This document shows positions 23,102-34,522 of a stretch of DNA of 64,000 bases, in pieces. How positions within the stretch are numbered: position 1 is the stretch's first letter; every line of letters begins with the position of its first letter. The stretch spans positions 42,180,001-42,244,000 of the forward strand of contig JAFFJZ010000002.1 of NCBI GenBank assembly GCA_018340375.1, written 5' to 3'. Source of the DNA: Gonatopus flavifemur (taxonomy: Eukaryota > Arthropoda > Insecta > Hymenoptera > Dryinidae). Made by a program: the position numbers and the translations under genes. Below the pieces are notes generated by a model, which saw nothing but the letters and a program-made list of their open reading frames with translations, made no database searches and was not told where the DNA came from.

Positions 23102-23412
23102 CCCTGCTCGAAAGATCCGATTCAAACCTATTAACTGGTCAATCAGTATGAATCAGATTTTTGTCCAGGAAATTTCCTATTTGATCTTATTCAAATCTAA
23201 TCGGTTTGAATAGGAAATTTTTACTGAATGAGATATAATCAAGAAATTCCAATCATGTACACGCGAATTCACCGATTATATCCCATTGAGTAGAAATTTC
23301 CTATTGAAACCGATTATATTTGAATAAGATCAAATAGGAAAATTCCCGGGCAAAAATTTGGTTCAAACCGATTGACGAGTCAATACGTTTAAATCTGACT
23401 TTTGAAGTAGGG
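23102..23412. mobile_element. foldback, CCCTGCTCGAAAG...CTTTTGAAGTAGGG, AT duplication
   Basis: A 311-base element whose two halves are complementary over about 140 bases each, with AT on both sides. It includes paired AAATAGGAAATTTC-type and GGTTTGAATAGG blocks. Essentially a long imperfect palindrome; no coding content. Confidence 0.8.
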
Positions 23413-23499
23413 ATGGTGAAATATCATTGAGATTGCGTGTCATATATTCACGTGAGAAGATTAATCAAGACCCATTCGGAGACACAGTCTCAAAAATTT

Positions 23500-23801
23500 C
23501 CTATTTTGATATTGAAAAAACCCGATATGAGTCGATATCGGAGATTCATCGTGTTGTTTCATTATCGGACAAGTCCGATAAGAATACAATATAATTGAAG
23601 ATTTCACGATATATTTCCGATATTGTCACAATACATACGAAAAATATCTAATGTAAACCCGATATAAATATCTATCGGGAAATCATCGGGTATTTTATCA
23701 TGAAATCTTCCAATTATATTGTATTCTCATCGAACTTGTCCGATAATGAAACAACGCGATAAATTTCCGATGTCGAGTCATATCGGGTTTTTTCATCAGG
23801 G
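23500..23801. mobile_element. foldback with CCCGATAT/ATATCGGG arms
   Basis: The arms match over more than 100 bases: AAAAAACCCGATATGA at left and its complement at right, followed by GTTGTTTCATTATCGGACAA on both. TT flanks both ends (23498-23499, 23802-23803), although the left terminus (CCTATTTTGAT) is diverged from the right (CATCAGGG). Confidence 0.7.
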
Positions 23802-23803
23802 TT

Positions 23804-24169
23804 CCTTTGTGAAAATATTTCTACGCCAAATTACGCCAAAAACTACGAAATATTACGTCAATCTACGTCTCACAGCTTGGCATAGTTTTACGTAATTGGG
23901 CGTAGACAAAAATATGAATATTTGTGTCGAAAATACGCGAAATTGAAGCAGAGAAGTGGAAATATGTAAATTTGGCGTACAAAGTCCGAGAGTTCATGCC
24001 ATTCTACGTATTTCTACACCTTTTTATGCCACAGTATACGGGTAAAACTCTTGGTCATAGATTGGCGTACTTTGACGTAGGAGTGCGTAGAATTTTCTAC
24101 GTTTTATTACGGAAGTGTCCGAAATGCAGTATTTAGGCGTAATTTAGCGTAGAAATATTTCCACAAGGG
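23804..24169. mobile_element. self-similar foldback, CCTTTGTGAAAATATT...AATATTTCCACAAGGG, TT duplication
   Basis: A 366-base element abutting the previous one and sharing its TT, so one inserted at the edge of the other. Ends match over about 35 bases (ATATTTCTACGCCAAATTAC). The interior repeats GGCGTA and TACGCC in both orientations, giving one of the most CpG-rich repeat interiors in the window. Confidence 0.8.
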
Positions 24170-25096
24170 TTTATTATGAAAATTCTCTCCATGGTTGTAA
24201 TGTGATACTAAGAAAAATAATATTTTTTCTCTGGAAATAGATTTTCATGCTCGATTCCGCGATCTGTAGCATTGAGAAGTATTGTTACGTAAATTATAAT
24301 CCCAGTAAGTAGTAATATTTAAGAATGAAAGATGAAATCGATAATCAAAAATTACAAGCATAAATTTACGATGCTCAAATTCTATCACAGCTTTTAATGA
24401 AAAATTGCACGAACAAGTGAATCTTGTATTATAAATATTGAATTGAAGTTGAGAGATGAGTTCAATTATGTTATATAAATACATCTCCCCGCATAATTAC
24501 TGAATTATTGTAATACTACATGCAAAACTCGATAATATATTATCGAATGAGTTGGGAACGATAGGACGTTATCATAACTGAGGGGGTTATTTCATCTGGC
24601 ACGGGTCAGTATGGAACGATAATTCAACTGGCGATGGAGCTGTGAGAGATAGAGCTCGTACGAAATAGACATTCGCTCACGTATTTCGAATTAATGGGAA
24701 TTAATAAACCCATATTTGAAAGGATCAACAATATTTTATGCAGTTCTTCACGAAGCGTTATCTTGGAATCAAGAAAACGTGACAAAACATTGCATAAATA
24801 TTATGTGCGCGCTTTGAAAATTTCTTGCACCAAAATATTAAATTTGATGTGTATTTTGTTTTTGTACTGATATATCAGTCACGTTTATTTGATTTCAAGA
24901 TAAAGTTTCATATCACTTCGTATCAAAAAAGGTTCGATGCTTCAATAGATGCAACGGGCCAAACCCGTATAGTTATACATACATATACCCTGTTAAAAAT
25001 GTTTGTGAATTTACTATACGTTCATAGAAAAAAGTACATTAATTTTCAAGGGCGCTATATGAATTGTATTCCACATTTGGATGTTGAAAAATCAAT
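24170..25096. other. no supportable gene
   Basis: AT-rich, no termini or exons recognised. Confidence 0.5.
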
Positions 25097-25845
25097 CACA
25101 AAACAAAAGTTTTGAAATTCATAACTGTAGATATTGAATTTCTGTATTTATTTGAATATTGGAAAAGTTTCTGATATTCACCACAGTTTATAAAAATTCA
25201 TATCCCGATATATGCGATTATCCCGAAAATGTGTGAACCTGAAATTCCCCGATCTGTTGAAAACTAGTAGATTTTGAGAATTGACTAGAAAGTACTAGTT
25301 TTCAATAAATCAGGAAATTTCGGGACAATCGTGGTCTACCCTTTCGATGTGAATTTTTGTAGGGGAAATTACTTGTTGTAAAATCAACATCAGTAATTGT
25401 GAAATCAAACCACGCAGTTCTAATAATTCGCTCAAATATGTATTTTCATTTTCAGAATTTTTTGTATTAATTTTGTCACAAAACATGATGAAGTATTCAG
25501 GAGGGATTTTCAAAATTAAATAATGTGGTGTTGAAAATTCATCGTAAAATCAAATCACGCGATTCTAATAATTCATTCATATATGTATTTTGATTTTCAG
25601 AATTTTTTGTATTAATTTCACACCATAACATGATGAAACATTTGGGAGGAATTTTGGAAATTAAGTAATATAGTGTTGAAAATTCATGCATTTTTTCACA
25701 TCGATTTTTATAATGTGACTTGAATTTCAAAATTCTGTCTATTATTTTGGGGATACAAAAATGTTGGAAAATTGATACACAATTGTGTGTGTTAATTGCT
25801 TCGAAACTTTTTACATTAAATTCTAAACAGATTTTTCTAACAGTG
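25097..25845. mobile_element. partial element with right end TAACAGTG and internal tandem duplication
   Basis: The right 60 bases match the right end of 12930-13325 (shared GTTAATTGCTTC and TTAAATT landmarks). The interior repeats TTGAAATT-like motifs. It contains a direct duplication, 25378-25543 and 25544-25688, sharing CAGAATTTTTTGTATTAATTT and GTGTTGAAAATTCAT. Confidence 0.5.
25378..25688. repeat. tandem duplication, ~145-166 base unit x 2
   Basis: Two head-to-tail copies begin GTAAAATCAA. They share CTAATAATTC, ATATGTATTTT, TTTTCAGAATTTTTTGTATT, AACATGATGAA and GTTGAAAATTCAT, with about 15-20% difference by eye. Confidence 0.8.
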
Positions 25846-26693
25846 GAGGAACAGATAAACTCTAAATCGGCTCCTTTTCACACGGTTTTTTATTTTTTCA
25901 ATCGGTTTCTATCGTTTCTTTTGTCCAGGAATAAATCTCTCATCGGATGAATATCTTTAAAATGTGCCTATGAATGGCTAAATATGAAAATTATATTCAA
26001 AATTTACATTTTGAGGTTTACCTTGAGAAATTCTATTAAAGTAAGCTTTTCAGGGTCTGATTGGAGATAGAATTGATTTTCATTAAAATAGAATTATTAT
26101 TAACAAAATTCATCTTCATACAAATGACAAATGATGGACATAAAAATATAAATACATTATTTTCTCTCAGATTATATAATATTCATTATTGGAAGTTTGG
26201 AAAAAATGACACGCGTTGCATTATCAGTTGAATAATTTACGTGTTATACTCTCAATTATGAGGTTAGGTGCAATAAGTCATAACATTATAAAAGAAAATT
26301 CAAAATAACTCATAAGAATTGATGAAACGAATGCTCGTATTGTGATATCACTCAATGGGAGCATTGCCCTGGGAAACGCTGATGATGGAATTCGATAGTG
26401 CAACTCGAGAAAAAACTGACGATGCTCGAACTTTTGCTTCAAATGTGAGCGGTTTTATTAAAACAATGTGAGCCTAATATATGTTTTATACTTACCGCTA
26501 TAATTTGTCACACGTGTATGAACATGAATAGATCACTACTTTATGTTAATATATTTTTGAAAAAATGTGAAGGTTTAGAAAAAGGAATCTGACAAAGATT
26601 CTTCCTTCGTTAAAATCAATATCGGCGATGAGGTAAATTATTCTCCTCTAAAAACCATATATCTCTCCCGCATTTGAATTCAACCCTGGTAAA
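25846..26693. other. no supportable gene
   Basis: AT-rich spacer without recognisable features. A perfect GTAAGT on the minus strand at about 26491 has only stop-containing sequence upstream. Confidence 0.5.
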
Positions 26694-26988
26694 AACATCG
26701 GATAGAGCGAACCGGATGAAACCCGAATGATAATCCTGATGGTAATCCGGATGAAATTTCCGGGATTCCATCCGGATCCGATCCGAGTTTTGGGACAAGA
26801 TATTTTTGGAATCCCAAATACAAACCCGAACGAGTAGACGAATGAATCCTATCCAAATTTCGTGTGGGATTTCGAAAAATATTCAGTATTAAAATCCGGA
26901 TAGGGTTCACCGCAAAAACCGTATACGCGCCCGGATACGGATTTCATCCGGGTTTGAGTGGGGTTCCCATCCGAGGGTGTAACCAGGG
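26694..26988. mobile_element. self-similar foldback, CCCTGGTAAAAACATCGG...CCGAGGGTGTAACCAGGG, AA duplication
   Basis: A 295-base element with AA on both sides. The interior repeats ATCCGGAT, GGATGAAA and CATCCGGG in both orientations. The proline/isoleucine-rich ORFs here are repeat by-products. Confidence 0.8.
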
Positions 26989-27025
26989 AAATTAACCCAA
27001 AAATAATCAGATTTCCCTCTGACTG

Positions 27026-27607
27026 CTCTAATGGGGAAATTTCGTTGAAATTTGTTTAATATAATGTTTTTTTGTTGGATTTTTTAAAAATTCATGTTGA
27101 ATTTCGTTTAGATTTGGTACAACTTTCCAGAAAAGATCAACAAAATTCAACGAATAACAAAATAATTCAACAAAAGAGTTAATAATAAAGAATAATTTTC
27201 ACCACGGTTTATTAATTGTGTTCAACAAAATCGATTGTTGATTTATTAATTGTTTTTCCTACAAATTTCACTAAAATTCAAAATATTTCATCGTGTAATC
27301 AGTCATCATTTCTCAAATTTTCAATAAATTTCAACCACAATTTCAATAAAAATCGATATAATTCATCAGATTTAATTAAAATTTATCAAAATTCATTGTA
27401 CTTTATAATAGTTTCATATAAAATCTCAATGAGTGTTCATTAAGTTTCAGCAAAGTGTAACAAAACGATTCACCAAAGTTTCGAGGAATTATGGTGAAAA
27501 ATGTTGAGTTTTTTGAAAATGCATCAAATTTTGTTGAAAAAACTCCAAATTTGTAGAATAATAATTACTTTTTTTCAACAAATTTCAACAAAATCCTTCC
27601 ACCAAGG
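27026..27607. mobile_element. self-similar element, AAATTTCAACAA / TTGTTGAAATTT motif, probable TG duplication
   Basis: Left CTCTAATGGGGAAATTTCGTTG pairs loosely with the complement of right CAACAAAATCCTTCCACCAAGG, and TG lies on both sides. The interior is dominated by TTGTTGAAATTT and complement. The termini are less certain than in other elements. Confidence 0.5.
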
Positions 27608-28444
27608 TGTTCAGTCGGCGCAATAAAAGTTTTCCGTATTCTTTGTTCCAATAGAACTTTGATGGCAATTTATTGTTAGTCAACTGACAACATTTATGAT
27701 AAATTCTCCATGTTCAGAACATTATTCCTCACATATTTATCCTCTTCAAAATGTTCCTAATTAATGAACAACAAATGAATGGGAGCAAGGATCCATCGAA
27801 AACAATGAAAACGATTAATTGCACTCCCTGTACTTATTTATCAAAACGATTGTGATGTCTCACATGCACTATTAATTTTCCTTATAACGTATCAATAATA
27901 CAATTTATATAGAGCACGTGATTAATTAGATTCACCTTTGTGCTCGTCGCTATGCATATATAGTATATCGCTTGACCTGTTTGCTGCAATAAGTGACGCA
28001 AGTGTCAGCATGTTGATTTGAACGTTGACGTTACAATACCATGTATACTTATTTGCTTTCAATGCAACGGTTGCGCGACGTTGACAATGCACTTCTTGGT
28101 TATGGGATGGGACAGGGTCAGTAAACTCTTGCTCATTCCTGTTTACTATCGGTGACGATGAAATCCACAGGTGGTGGAAGCGTAGGATATATTTTCGTCA
28201 CATTTATTACTTGAGTTGAATGTAACGAAAATAAAGTATAATACGTGAACCAATCGATGAAACATAAATGATCCAGACTTTGGTTATAAATAGCTGCCAA
28301 TCGTTGAGGAAATCAACTTTGAAAATAATATTCACACTCCACAGCAAATGATGATCCAATTTAATGAATATAGGGTTTCAAGTATTATACCATATTTTAA
28401 TTCAATTTGTCTTATAAATAACTGATGAATATTTCAAATGAGCG
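27608..28444. other. no supportable gene
   Basis: Spacer, with an AT dinucleotide run at about 28446-28467 marking the start of the next element. Confidence 0.5.
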
Positions 28445-28654
28445 ATAATAATATATATATATATATTGAGGTGTTTCGTTTTGAATCGATATTTTTTTTC
28501 TTTGCTACCACCTGAAAAACTTTCAGAATGTAGTTTAAAAAAAATCCTCCCGCAACCTGCACGCTTACAAAAATTATTTAGAGGTGGCGCAGTGGTTTTG
28601 AAGGTTTTTTATTTTATCAAAATATCAATGGTCTGAAGAAAATGAGGTTTGGTT

Positions 28655-29300
28655 GCTCTTCGATAATTGAGGATCATTTTCGAAGTGACTTTCTGCGTAG
28701 AATCCGAATCTGAAGCCAGAAGTGGGCCATCACGTCAGCGTTTTGAGATATTTGAGGTAATTCACTCAGAAAAGGGATATCTTCTACTTTTAACCTTTGA
28801 TTTTTCATCTTTTCTGGCATACAAAATTTTTTAAATCTTTTTTTCCGATGTTATAATTTAATACCGCTCTTCCCCTTCCAAATGAGCTATTGATCGATCA
28901 TCTACGATTCGTTCTTGCAAAATTACAACCATTCTAAGTTATGGAATATGCCCCAACAACATCATGAGCATTCACATTATCAACCCTTTCAGGAATACAT
29001 TTTCTCATTGGCAAAATTCGATTGCTCTTCAGTAATTAAGGGTCATTTCCGAAGTAACTTGCCGCATAGAATCCGAATCTCAAGTCAGGATTGGGTCATT
29101 ACGACAAGATTCTGAGATATTTGAGGTTAAGTGCTCGGAAAAAGGGGTTTTTCTTTGCTACGTTCGAAGTCAAGTGCAGAGCGCACAGAATTCTTTTAAT
29201 CTTTTTGTCCAATTGCATCATTCGATACTACTCTTACTCTTCAAGATCAGTCACCTATGATTCCTTCCTGCAGAGTTACGGCCACTCTGAGTTATAGAAT
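28655..29300 (+). repeat. two diverged direct copies of a ~350-base sub-unit
   Basis: Unit 1 (28655-28985) and unit 2 (29019-29300) share, in order, TTGCTCTTC.., AGAATCCGAATCT, GGGCCATCACGTCA (diverged in unit 2), GAGATATTTGAGGT, and a terminal ACTCTGAGTTAT or TTCTAAGTTATGGAATAT block. The same ordered landmarks recur at 61760-62150 on the opposite strand. Confidence 0.7.
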
Positions 29301-30031
29301 ATATCCTCAGGATCTGTTGGGGGGTCGTCAAGATGTGTGGGAATAAAAATCTCAATTTTCTGACATGATATTCTTACTTAGCGACCCCAAAACTCGGAGA
29401 AAAAAAACAGTTAAAATTACTGTGATGCAGCACCGTCTACGGACCAGATTGGAATTGACAAGAGAAATTATGGTATTTTCATCAGATTCTACAGAAGTCC
29501 ATAGTAATTTATGATGGTTTCCGGTGCAATATTTACTGAAAAAGGAATTTTCCTTAAAATCCATGAAGTTCTGAACTTGAATGATAAGAATTTCCGCTGC
29601 GGTCATTGTAAAACGTCCATATAATTCCTTAAGGGAACTATTTGACTGTGTGGAAATACAAATTTCAATAAAAATTCAAACTCATTCCCCCAAGTGGCAC
29701 AACAGGTTAGAAATGCCACGAAGGTTCTTGGAAGTTCTGAGCATGTTTCATGAAGATTCTTAGAATCTTCGAATGAGACTGTTTTCGATAAGTATATTCT
29801 GTGCACATTCTCAGCACATATTCTTCCAATTTATCCAAAACAGTCTCATCTGCATATTCTATGCATGATGACGGAATGAACGCAGAATATTTGAAATGTT
29901 CTTGCGCTACTTGGGTATTGTATTTCACATGAAAGAGTAATGGATTATTTCCTCCGTGCACATATAACATGTTTCAATAATGGTTAATAATGTGAATGCT
30001 CATGATGTCGTTGGGGCATGTTCCATAACTT

Positions 30032-30966
30032 CCCATACAGGGTTCATCAATTGGCCCAATAATGGCACGTTACTGGACCACAAACGGCGTTCTTCGCCCG
30101 TCAATGGCGCCCATTAATGGCTCATTAATGGTTAATTGCTGGATGATAACGTGGGTCCAGTAATGGCAATTAATAATGGGCCATGTATAAAATTATTGAT
30201 TGGCCCAGTAATGGGGCTAAATTATCCCGATTTATGGCCAGAAATTTCGGGATAATGTTCGAATGTCAGCCATCAATGGCAGATTACTGGGGCATAATAA
30301 TAATGAGATCCAATGGTGATATGACTGCGTTCCAGAATAATCGGTCCAGTATTAGTTCAAATGAGTGGTTAAGTGTGACCCAAAACACTTTTTTGTTTTT
30401 GTTTTAGGGAAATTTGTCATTCCAGTTTTCATAAGATCAGAAATAGATGTTTTTTTTCTAAATAGATTTGCATACCCGATATTTCCACAATCTCAAATGT
30501 AAAATGATACGAGTCAATCTCGATAAATCAGTTGAATTCAGTTGCTTATTCCTTCAAATTTTTTGTTATTCCCATGAGAAAGTAATTGATTATCTATATA
30601 AATAAGAATTCATTTGAATCATGTAAAACGTACTTGATGGATGTGAATTATTTATTCAGCGTAATAGAAATAAGGCCAAAACAAACTTTTTTCACGCGTG
30701 ATCACGAATACAATATATTCAAGTTTGAAATCCATTTCACTTAGTGATAGACCATATTTCAGCCATTAACGGGGAATCAATTGTTGGCCGTTCACCATAG
30801 CCGTACATCGGCTGATTATCGGCTGTTTGCATTGCTGGCCTTTCTTATCAGCCAGTGGTGAGCCACACTTGCGCCAATGATGTGAATCCATTGTTGGCCA
30901 TTTAATGGTGGCCATACATGGGCCGATTATTGGCTGTGTTTACATTATCGGGGTTTCCTGTATGGG
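30032..30966. mobile_element. self-similar element, CCCATACAGG...CCTGTATGGG, TT duplication, nested
   Basis: A 935-base element with a 10-base perfect terminal inverted repeat and TT on both sides. It interrupts the right arm of the large element. The left arm preserves the empty site (ATTCTAAGTTATGG on the other strand), proving insertion and a 2-bp duplication. The interior repeats TGGCCCATTAATGGC-like motifs in both orientations. Confidence 0.88.
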
Positions 30967-31394
30967 TTAGAATGGTTGTAATTTTGCCAGAACGGATCTT
31001 AGGTGATCGATCAATAGCTCATTCGAAGGAGAAGGATTGTATTGAATTATAACATCGGAAAAAAATATTCAAAACATTTTTCATGCCAGAAAAGATGGAA
31101 AGTCGAAGGTTAAAAGTAGGAGATATCCCTTTTCTGAGTAAATTACCTCAAATATCTCAAAACGCTGACGTGATGGCCCACTTCTGACTCCAGATTCGGA
31201 TTCTACGCAGGAGATCATTTCGAAAATGATCTTCAGTTATCGAAGAGCAATCAAACCTCATTTTCTGCAGACCAATGATATTTTGATAAAATAAAAAACC
31301 TTCAAAGCCATTGCGCCACTTCTAAATAATTTTTGTGAGCGTGCAGGTTGCGGAAGGATTTTTTTTTAACTACATTCTGAAAGTTTTCCAGGTG

Positions 31395-31615
31395 CACGGA
31401 GAGAAATTTGTAGTTAAATTTACTATGTTATTATTGTTCCCGAGGAACAGACTGAACTATGACGGGTTCCCCCATAAAACATAGTAAATATGATCAGCAT
31501 TCTATTGTTGTACCATAGTAAAAATATGCCCTTCATAGTAAAATCCGACAGAATTCAGTCTGTTCCTCGGAAACAATAATAACATAGTAAATTTAACTAC
31601 AAATTTCTCTCCGTG
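31395..31615. mobile_element. MITE, CACGGAGAGAAATTTG...CAAATTTCTCTCCGTG, TG duplication, nested
   Basis: A 221-base element with inverted repeats of about 60 bases (including ATAATAACATAGTAAATT) and TG on both sides. It is inserted in the right arm of the 28.4-31.7 kb element. The left arm shows the uninterrupted site, confirming the 2-bp duplication. Confidence 0.9.
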
Positions 31616-31920
31616 TGGGAGCGAAGAAAAAAAAATGAAAAAGAAACACCCTGATATATATATTTGAGATTGCGATATGGGTAAATTCTAGCTATTCCTG
31701 AGCATTGGAAAAACTCACCGTATATATTGAGAAAAGCGTCCGGAGTTCTTCATTCCAGATTAGAGGCAACGAAATTCGTGGTATTCACCTTCGTTTTATT
31801 GGCTATTATTCAAATTCCAACACAGCTGATACATTATTACCCCGAAGGTGACAACATTTTAATGATTTTTTTCCGTTCAAAAATTCAATAATTTTAGTAT
31901 AAAGCAACAAGGCATAGCCA

Positions 31921-32428
31921 CACACTGAGAGAAGAGTTTATTTGTATTTGATAAATCTTGTTTTGGATACGGCAAAATAAATATTTATTACATACAAACA
32001 TGACTCACTATTCTCAGATAAGGTTTAATAACAGTCAAAAAATGTCATATGAAGTTTTATAACAGTTCATCAACTTCATTTATAGTTATTGAGCCAAGTT
32101 TACGTGGAAAAAATATTTATTTCGCCGTATCCAAAGTAAGCTTTATTGAATACAAATAAACTCTTCTCTCAGTGCACTATGAGAAAAATTTCAATTTACC
32201 AAAATTTGTTAGGAAGCAATTAACCCGATCAGAGTAGTTGAAATTTTCAAATTTTTCGGTAAATTTATCGAATTTCTCGGTAGATATACCGAAAAATTCG
32301 AATATTTACCATATTTTTCTTTATATAATTACTAAAATCCCGATAATTTTCGCGAGTTTCCTTTCGGGTGAATTGCTACCTGAATTACCGAAGAATTTCT
32401 CGGTAAATTTACCGATTTTTTTGCAGTG
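31921..32428. mobile_element. self-similar element, CACTATGAGAAAAA...TTTTTTTGCAGTG, CA duplication, interrupted at its first bases
   Basis: CA duplicated at 31919-31920 and 32429-32430. The interior repeats TTACCGA/TCGGTAA in both orientations. The element 31923-32174 inserted two bases inside its left end, so the left terminus must be read from 32175 onward. Confidence 0.65.
31923..32174. mobile_element. MITE, CACTGAGAGAAGAG...CTCTTCTCTCAGTG, CA duplication
   Basis: A 252-base element with inverted repeats of about 60 bases (GTTTATTTGTATTTGATAAA, TTGGATACGGC.AAATAAA) and CA on both sides. A second, interrupted copy lies at 40968-41755, and a relic of one end near 37660-37695. Confidence 0.85.
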
Positions 32429-33020
32429 CAACTACGAAAAATGTCAAAAGACATATATGTAATTCTACCAAATTCCCATGATATAACAAGTTGAATCAAT
32501 TTTTTCCGAAACTATGTAGACCATTATTCACAAGAAATTCAATATTTATGAATAATTCCAAGCCGATTACACACATTTTGTGGAATTTTTTTTCCCTGGA
32601 CTTCTCATGATATTTGAATAGTTACTAATTTTTTAAAATAACATATTGATTAAATGTACATTAACGTGTAGAGCAACGTTCATGACCCTTTATCTAACAT
32701 CTTATCATTTCAAATATTCTAAGAATATAATAGAATATTGAAGAACATTTGAGGTAATATTTGTCGGAATTAAATATTGAGTAGGAAAAATCAATGTATT
32801 TTCACTATTATCTCGTGGATTATTGTTTCCAAATAACGGAAGGACGCACCTGTTTAAACGGTTAAGCTACATCACTTATTAGAATAGCATTTTGATGATA
32901 ATTAATAACGAATGTTACAAATAATGAAATATCATTGTTCTTCCCCGAAATAAAATTCAGACTAATTTTTATACTTCATATGCAATGACGTGAGTAGATA
33001 GTACTACGATGATATTGGAT
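32429..33020. other. no supportable gene
   Basis: AT-rich spacer without features. Confidence 0.5.
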
Positions 33021-33206
33021 CGTTAAATTGGGGGCAAAAAGTCATTGAGATGGAATAATATTTTATCCAATGACATCTATAAAATATTTCTTTAGATCAA
33101 TGAAATGTCATTCATTGGAATGATATTTAATTGATTCGAAAAAGGATTTTATAGATACAATTGTATGAAATATTATTTTGCCTCAATGACTTTTTTCCCC
33201 TTAGTG
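33021..33206. mobile_element. MITE with AAAAAGTCATTGAG...CTCAATGACTTTTTT arms
   Basis: Inverted repeats GGGGCAAAAAGTCATTGAG at left and CCTCAATGACTTTTTTCCCC at right, with AATAATATTT pairing further in. About 186 bases. Termini are approximate and no duplication was resolved. Confidence 0.6.
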
Positions 33207-33559
33207 TGGATCTGAGCTCTGATTGCAAAAATATAAAGTATGAAATCGTAGATCAATGTTTGTCACTTCATCTGCGCATCAATCGACAAAATTGAGTTAT
33301 TTATGATAGGGTATTAATTCAATTCCATTCAAAATTATGGTAATAAAATTTCATTAAATTTTAATTGAATTACTGACATCTGTGTTTTTTTCTGCGAGGA
33401 ATTTATGGCCATGTTTTTTCGTTGTTCTAACTCAAACGTGATGGACAAAGTATGTGCTATTTAATGAAATTTTCATCTCTTTTTTCAAACCAAAATTCGA
33501 AAGAATTTATTCACAGGAAATATGCAGTCTTTCATATTTTTGGGACGCAATATAACCAC

Positions 33560-33941
33560 CCCTAGTAAAAATGAATCATATAAGAACATACATAAATCAT
33601 ATAGAAACCATACACGGTCATATATGACCATATATAATCCATACGCAATCCATATTGAATCCGTATATGATCATATATGGCCCATACAGAATCCATATGT
33701 GACCCTTCGATGCAGGATTTTTCCATACACGTGAAAAAATTTTGTCACATACGAAATATTTTCCGTATATGGATTTTATATGGATTATATATGAGTCATG
33801 TATGATGATATATGGATTACATATGGATTAAATATGGATTGTATATGATTCCATGCGTTTTCATACATGAATCATATATGAATTTTATATGTATTATGTA
33901 TGGTTTATGTATGAGTCATATATGTTCGTTTTTTACTAGGG
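33560..33941. mobile_element. self-similar foldback, CCCTAGTAAAAA...TTTTTACTAGGG, AC duplication
   Basis: A 382-base element with a 12-base perfect terminal repeat and AC on both sides. The interior consists almost wholly of CATATATG, ACCATATA and ATATGGAT, which form many nested palindromes. Confidence 0.88.
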
Positions 33942-33943
33942 AC

Positions 33944-34401
33944 TTTATTGTGAATTTTGGTGATGAGCGAAAGACAATATTATGGATAGAACATTTTTGG
34001 GTTTATATTGAATTTTATGAAGCCTTAATCGAATATTAATACAATTGAATGTAAACTCGACAACTTTTCTATAAAAAAAACTGTCAATAGTACTATCATC
34101 ACTCTCGCTTATCACTGATGAATTTAATAAGAGATTGCAAATTACTTTTATCAATTGATAATGCTCTGGTGGGAAAAAGCGTGCAATTAAGCGTGTCAAA
34201 AAAATGATGAAAAAATGATTGAAAAGTAGGTGAGGAATGGATTGGACTGGAAAACCCCCAGAAGCGTGCATTGAATACGCATAGGTGAAATACTTGTGAG
34301 GCATATAGGAAGCATACAGCAAGCATTTTCTTCTATTATTTTCGAGAAGCGTGTAAAATAAGTTTTGAATTTGACTACGTAGTACTACAATGTAAATTTT
34401 G
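33944..34401. other. no supportable gene
   Basis: A minus-strand frame of 125 codons spans 33945-34322 but has no recognisable motif or splice context. Confidence 0.4.
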
Positions 34402-34522
34402 TTATTTCACGTTGACTCGCCGTGACCTTAGAATGGTCTCCAAGAGTTGCATGGTGGGGACCGCTAGCTCCCGCATTCTGGGATCCTTGCCGCGGACCTT
34501 TTTCTCGCTCAAATGCCTTTTT
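34402..34522 (-). CDS. candidate coding exon in a GC-rich island (minus strand)
   Basis: On the minus strand TTCTTTTTCACTGTACTAG, a good acceptor, ends at 34523. The next 121 bases are much GC-richer than the surroundings. Frame 1 runs to TAA at 34404-34402 and would be a terminal exon: KRHLSEKKVRGKDPRMREL then AVPTMQLLETILRSRRVNVK, with strong G/C bias at third positions. Frame 3 is also open (KKAFEREKGPRQGSQNAGAS...), with a weaker donor TCTAAG|GTCACG giving a 96-base exon. I favour frame 1 on codon bias, without certainty. Family not recognised. Confidence 0.45.

Larger units (their letters stand above)
28445..31664. mobile_element. large (~3.2 kb) inverted-repeat element with tandem sub-units and two nested insertions
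   Basis: The ends are an AT dinucleotide run followed by GAGGTGTTTC (left), and on the right the complement AGGGTGTTTC followed by an AT dinucleotide run. The arms 28500-28985 and 30969-31394 plus 31618-31650 match closely (ATGAGCTATTGATCGATC on both). The left arm continues into a second, diverged copy of its own unit (29019-29300), marked by AGAATCCGAATCT and TTTTGAGATATTTGAGGT or close variants. Nested at 30032-30966 and 31395-31615. The same unit occurs in 60123-62196. No transposase was found. Confidence 0.7.

Noticed and set aside
26480..26498. perfect GTAAGT donor on the minus strand
   Set aside because: All three frames upstream contain stops within about 40 bases, so no exon is supported.
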